9,955 bases of DNA from Verrucomicrobiota bacterium (GTDB lineage: Bacteria; Verrucomicrobiota; Verrucomicrobiia; Limisphaerales; CAZBKV01): NCBI GenBank assembly GCA_021160185.1, contig JAGHDA010000347.1:1-9955 (forward strand). Direction: 5' to 3'. Below the pieces are notes generated by a model that was given only the letters and a program-made list of their open reading frames with translations, had not been told where the DNA came from and made no database searches. A program made the position numbers and the translations under genes. The number at the start of each line of letters is the position of its first letter. The stretch's first letter is position 1. Shown piece after piece: positions 7,080-9,955 of this stretch.

Positions 7080-7829
7080 ATGAAAGTGAGACTGAAAGTT
7101 TGGCGTCAAGAGGGTCCTAACAAGCCCGGCCGGTTCGAAACTTACGAAACGCCGGAGCTGAATCCGAACATGTCGTTTCTGGAAATGCTCGACGCGGTCA
7201 ACGAGGAGCTGATCCGCCAGGGCAAGGAGCCGATCGCCTTTGCGCATGATTGCCGGGAGGGCATCTGCGGAACCTGCGGCATAACCATCAACGGCCAACC
7301 GCACGGACCGGGCAAAGGCTCGGCCACATGCCAGATCTACATGCGCAAATTCCGCGATGGGGAGACGATCACTCTCGAGCCTTTCCGCGCCAAAGCCTTT
7401 CCTGTGATCAAAGACCTCATTGTGGACCGCTCCGCCTTGGACCGGATCATTCTCCGCGGCGGGTTCATCTCGGTTCGAGCCGGATCCGCGCCGGACGCCA
7501 ACACCATCCCGATCCCGAAACGGACGGCGGATTTGGCCATGGAGGCCGCCCAGTGCATTGGATGCGGCGCGTGCGCGGCCGCCTGCCCCAACGCGAGCGC
7601 GATGCTCTTCGTTGGCGCTAAGGCGTCCCATTTGGGGTTGCTTCCCCAGGGACAGCCCGAGCGCTTTTCTCGCGCCGCGGCGATGGCTGAGCAAATGGAG
7701 GAAGAAGGCTTCGGAGCGTGCCGGGCCTACGGCGCGTGCGAGGAAGCCTGTCCCAAGGAGATCAAGCTGGAAGTCATCTCTCGACTCAACAGGGACTTTA
7801 CTCTCGCCTTGCTCAAGGGCGAGCTCTGA
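7080..7829 (+). CDS. sdhB: Succinate dehydrogenase/fumarate reductase iron-sulfur subunit
   Basis: A 249-residue electron-transfer subunit connecting the flavin of SdhA to the haems of SdhC. Cys58, Cys63, Cys66 and Cys84 (motif CREGICGTCG then Cys) form the [2Fe-2S] site. CIGCGACAAACP (Cys159, 162, 165, then 169) and CRAYGACEEACP (Cys214, 220, 224) supply the [4Fe-4S] and [3Fe-4S] clusters, the latter with the expected C-x5-C-x3-C spacing. Start choice is uncertain. The ATG at 7080 begins exactly where family members usually begin (MKVRLKVWR), but has no clear ribosome site. An in-frame ATG at 7017 overlaps the sdhA stop as ATGA and would add 21 Arg/Lys/Gly-rich residues. I prefer 7080 on homology. 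It is the last gene of the operon. Confidence 0.95.
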   Translation: MKVRLKVWRQEGPNKPGRFETYETPELNPNMSFLEMLDAVNEELIRQGKEPIAFAHDCREGICGTCGITINGQPHGPGKGSATCQIYMRKFRDGETITLEPFRAKAFPVIKDLIVDRSALDRIILRGGFISVRAGSAPDANTIPIPKRTADLAMEAAQCIGCGACAAACPNASAMLFVGAKASHLGLLPQGQPERFSRAAAMAEQMEEEGFGACRAYGACEEACPKEIKLEVISRLNRDFTLALLKGEL

Positions 7830-7911
7830 GCCAAAGGAAGCCTGCCTCCCAAACCGAAACGAGAACACTTCGGGACCGCTCGCCGGAAGAAGCGCGTTCG
7901 GCAAAAACCTC
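7830..7911. other. Convergent junction between sdhB and the cyclase gene
   Basis: Only 82 bp separate the two stop codons. A short imperfect stem (about 7836-7849, GGAAG/CCTCC around a CCTG loop) reads a little better on the minus strand, where one mismatch becomes a G-U pair and three Ts follow, so it might end cyclase transcription. A second imperfect stem lies near 7868-7889. Neither has a proper T-run; I do not call a terminator. Confidence 0.4.
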
Positions 7912-9903
7912 TTACGCCGCAGGAGCTGCCGCCAGTCCTTTTTCCGCCGCCTTTTGGGGAGCGGCCTCCGCCCTCGCAAGGCGCTTGCGGTACTCCGCCA
8001 AGGCCAGAAGGGGCCATGTGTAGCGGTAGACGTCGTACCGCAGGTAGTAGACTTTGGGGAAGCCGGCGCCGTTGGTGGTTGTCTCCGGCCATGCGCCGTC
8101 GGGCGCTTGGGTGCGGAGCAAATAGTCGATCCCCCGGCGGAGGCTCTCGCGATCGCCTTCTTCGCAAGCCATGATCCCGAGCAAGGCCCATGCGGTTTGG
8201 GAGGGGCCGCTTGGGCCTTTGGCTTTGAGCCGGGGATCTTCATAAGAAACGGCGGTCTCGCCCCAACCGCCGTCGGGGTTCTGGCGGGACTTGAGCCAAT
8301 CCACGGCCTTGCGCATCCATGGCTCCTCGGGGGGGATCCCGACCGCCCTGAGCCCTCGGAGGGCCTGCCACGTGCCATAGATGTAGTTGACCCCCCACCG
8401 GCCGAACCAGGAGCCGTCCTCGTCCTGCTCGGCGCGGAGGAACTCCACAGTCCTTTTCACAGCCGGGTGATCGCGGTCGAACCCGGCGCGGCCCAGCCAC
8501 TCAAGGATTCGTCCGGAAATGCAGTTTGAGGGCGGATCCAAAATGGCGTTGTGGTCGGCAAACGGGATTTTTTCCAGCCATGGTTTGGTCACGTCTTTGT
8601 CAAACGCGGCGAAGCCGCCATTCTTACACTGGAAGCTAAGCGTCCAACGCGTGGCGCGCTCGATGGTTTCCCGGTGTCGCTTCGAGTCGGAGGCGCGAGC
8701 CGAGTGGAGCGCCAACAGCACCATCGCGGTGTCGTCCACATCGGGATAAAACTCGTTGTTGAATTCGAACGCCCAGCCGCTTGCCTCCGGATAGGGATTT
8801 TTTACGCGCCAATCCCCGAACCGGCGGATCTCCTTGTCCAGGAGCCAGTCGACGGCTTTGACGATTCGGGGGTCGTTGGGGGACGCCCCCGATTGGGTAA
8901 GGCTCAGAATGGAGATGGCGGTGTCCCAGGTGGGGCTGAAACAGGGTCGGACCCGGAGGGAATCGTCGGTTGGTTCGGCTACTTCCAGGTCCTGCAGGTC
9001 TTTCAACGCCTTGGCGAAGAGCGGATGGGATTCGTCGTAGCCGAGGGCTTCCAGCGCGATCAGGGTGTAGACCATTGCCGGGAAGATCGCCCCCATGCCG
9101 TCGGAGCCTTCGCCGATCCGCTCCAGGATCCACCTTTCGGCGGTCTTGAGCGCCGCTTTGCGAAGCGGCTTGAAGGGCAGCCCTTCATGGATCTTGAGCG
9201 CTCGGTCCAGGGTCAGAAAGAAATTGCGCGTCGTGAACCATTGCTTGTCCCGATGGAGTCCCAGCCGGGGCGAATCAGGGCCTTCAGGATACAGCTCGTC
9301 GATTCGAAATCGCTCGGGCAGAGGGCGAATGGGCCGGAAGTGGTTGATGATTGAAAGCGGCGCCACCATGTTCCGGCTCCAGGAGGAAAGCTCGTAAATG
9401 TTGAACGGAAACCAGTTGGGCAGAAGTGTCATCTCGCAAGGGATGCATGGGAGGCAGCGCCAGGGGTAAAGGCCCAGCAAGGCGAGCATCAGCTTGCTGT
9501 AAGTGTTCATCCGATCCACCCCGCCCAGGCGCAGAATCGTCTCCCGCGTTTTGCGCATCTCGGGGCTTTCCGGATCATGGCCGGCCAGTTTGAGAACCAG
9601 GTAGCCTTTGACCGTGAGGTTGATTTCGCTCGGGCCGCCGTGGTAGAGGTTCCACCCTCCGTCGGGAAGACGCTCTTTGAGCAAGTGGCGAACCGCCTGC
9701 TCCTGCTTCTTCTCATCCACCTTGCCGCGCCAGTGGTAGTAGAGCAGGTAGTCGCACAGCGTAAGAACATCAACATGCAGCTCAAAGGACCAATAGCCTT
9801 CCGGACTTTGGAGGGCAAACAGAGCCTGCCGGGCTTTGGCAATGGCTCGGTCCAGCTCCTCAGCCAGCTTGATGTCGGTTCTTTCCCCGCTTGTCTCTTT
9901 CAT
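7912..9903 (-). CDS. shc: Squalene-hopene cyclase
   Basis: A 663-residue class II triterpene cyclase, within the family's usual 630-720, converting squalene to hopene/hopanol at the membrane. The protonating motif DVDDTA is at 388-393, with Asp390 the expected catalytic acid. Several QW-type repeats are seen (QSPEGYW 32-38, QCKNGGF 425-431, QNPDGGW 541-547, QAPDGAW 599-605). By remembered alignment to the Alicyclobacillus enzyme (offset +14 in the second half), Phe365, Phe601 and Tyr495 correspond to Phe379, Phe615 and Tyr509, and Trp169 to Trp175. Phe605 is Tyr619 and Tyr420 is Phe434. The Asp447/His451 pair that supports the acid is Cys461/Arg465. The start at 9903 has GAGAAAG just upstream. 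The C-terminal 20 residues are Ala-rich and look like a loose tail. The gene is convergent with sdhB; no other hpn gene is clearly present in the window. The name hpnF is also used. Confidence 0.95.
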   Translation of the reverse strand: MKETSGERTDIKLAEELDRAIAKARQALFALQSPEGYWSFELHVDVLTLCDYLLYYHWRGKVDEKKQEQAVRHLLKERLPDGGWNLYHGGPSEINLTVKGYLVLKLAGHDPESPEMRKTRETILRLGGVDRMNTYSKLMLALLGLYPWRCLPCIPCEMTLLPNWFPFNIYELSSWSRNMVAPLSIINHFRPIRPLPERFRIDELYPEGPDSPRLGLHRDKQWFTTRNFFLTLDRALKIHEGLPFKPLRKAALKTAERWILERIGEGSDGMGAIFPAMVYTLIALEALGYDESHPLFAKALKDLQDLEVAEPTDDSLRVRPCFSPTWDTAISILSLTQSGASPNDPRIVKAVDWLLDKEIRRFGDWRVKNPYPEASGWAFEFNNEFYPDVDDTAMVLLALHSARASDSKRHRETIERATRWTLSFQCKNGGFAAFDKDVTKPWLEKIPFADHNAILDPPSNCISGRILEWLGRAGFDRDHPAVKRTVEFLRAEQDEDGSWFGRWGVNYIYGTWQALRGLRAVGIPPEEPWMRKAVDWLKSRQNPDGGWGETAVSYEDPRLKAKGPSGPSQTAWALLGIMACEEGDRESLRRGIDYLLRTQAPDGAWPETTTNGAGFPKVYYLRYDVYRYTWPLLALAEYRKRLARAEAAPQKAAEKGLAAAPAA

Positions 9904-9955
9904 TCTTTCTCGACCGCTGTTGGAAGCGGAAAACCGCCGCGCGCCGGATTGGATA

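Noticed and set aside
7068..8378. A 436-codon minus-strand open frame spanning sdhB and the end of the cyclase gene
   Set aside because: It crosses two convergent real genes and its translation is compositionally odd, with no recognisable motif.
8551..9354. A 267-codon plus-strand open frame opposite the cyclase gene
   Set aside because: Antisense shadow of the cyclase, which has intact catalytic motifs and QW repeats on the minus strand.

Overview
This 9,955-base window looks like an ordinary stretch of chromosome from a GC-rich, Gram-negative-type bacterium. It holds seven protein-coding genes, one of them cut by the left edge. I see no RNA gene, mobile element, CRISPR array or phage feature. 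Three points suggest a double-membrane bacterium: a type-B succinate dehydrogenase (sdhCAB, single haem-bearing membrane subunit), a squalene-hopene cyclase, and an RND pump whose periplasmic adaptor is predicted to be a lipoprotein. The combination would fit Verrucomicrobiota/PVC or Acidobacteriota-like lineages. That placement is an impression from gene content and protein style, not a demonstrated assignment.

Layout. (1) On the minus strand, bases 2789 to 1 carry a two-gene efflux operon. The adaptor gene comes first and overlaps the start of the RND permease gene by four bases (ATGA). The permease runs off the left edge after about 508 codons, roughly half its usual length. (2) A 235-bp divergent spacer separates this operon from a plus-strand radical SAM gene (start preferred at 3025, end 4191). 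This is the least explained gene in the window. Besides the CxxxCxxC motif it has six more cysteines near the C-terminus, and the last group resembles the end of the hopanoid enzyme HpnH. (3) After 158 bp with a plausible promoter comes sdhC-sdhA-sdhB (4350-7829, plus strand), tightly packed: a 13-bp gap, then either a 4-bp overlap or a 59-bp gap depending on the sdhB start. (4) An 82-bp convergent junction leads to the minus-strand squalene-hopene cyclase gene (9903-7912), complete with its start close to the right edge.

How the genes relate. SdhCAB couples succinate/fumarate interconversion to the membrane quinone pool. The cyclase makes hopene or hopanol for membranes. The RND pair exports small molecules across the envelope. 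All act at the cell envelope, but only sdhCAB and the efflux pair are clearly operons. A link between the radical SAM enzyme and hopanoid modification is possible (same window, HpnH-like cysteine pattern) but the genes are about 3.7 kb apart, on opposite strands and separated by sdh, so this is a hypothesis only.

I do not see an obvious new multi-gene system. The items most worth a second look are the radical SAM protein, the changed acid-activating residues in the cyclase, and the repeat-grown tail of the efflux adaptor.
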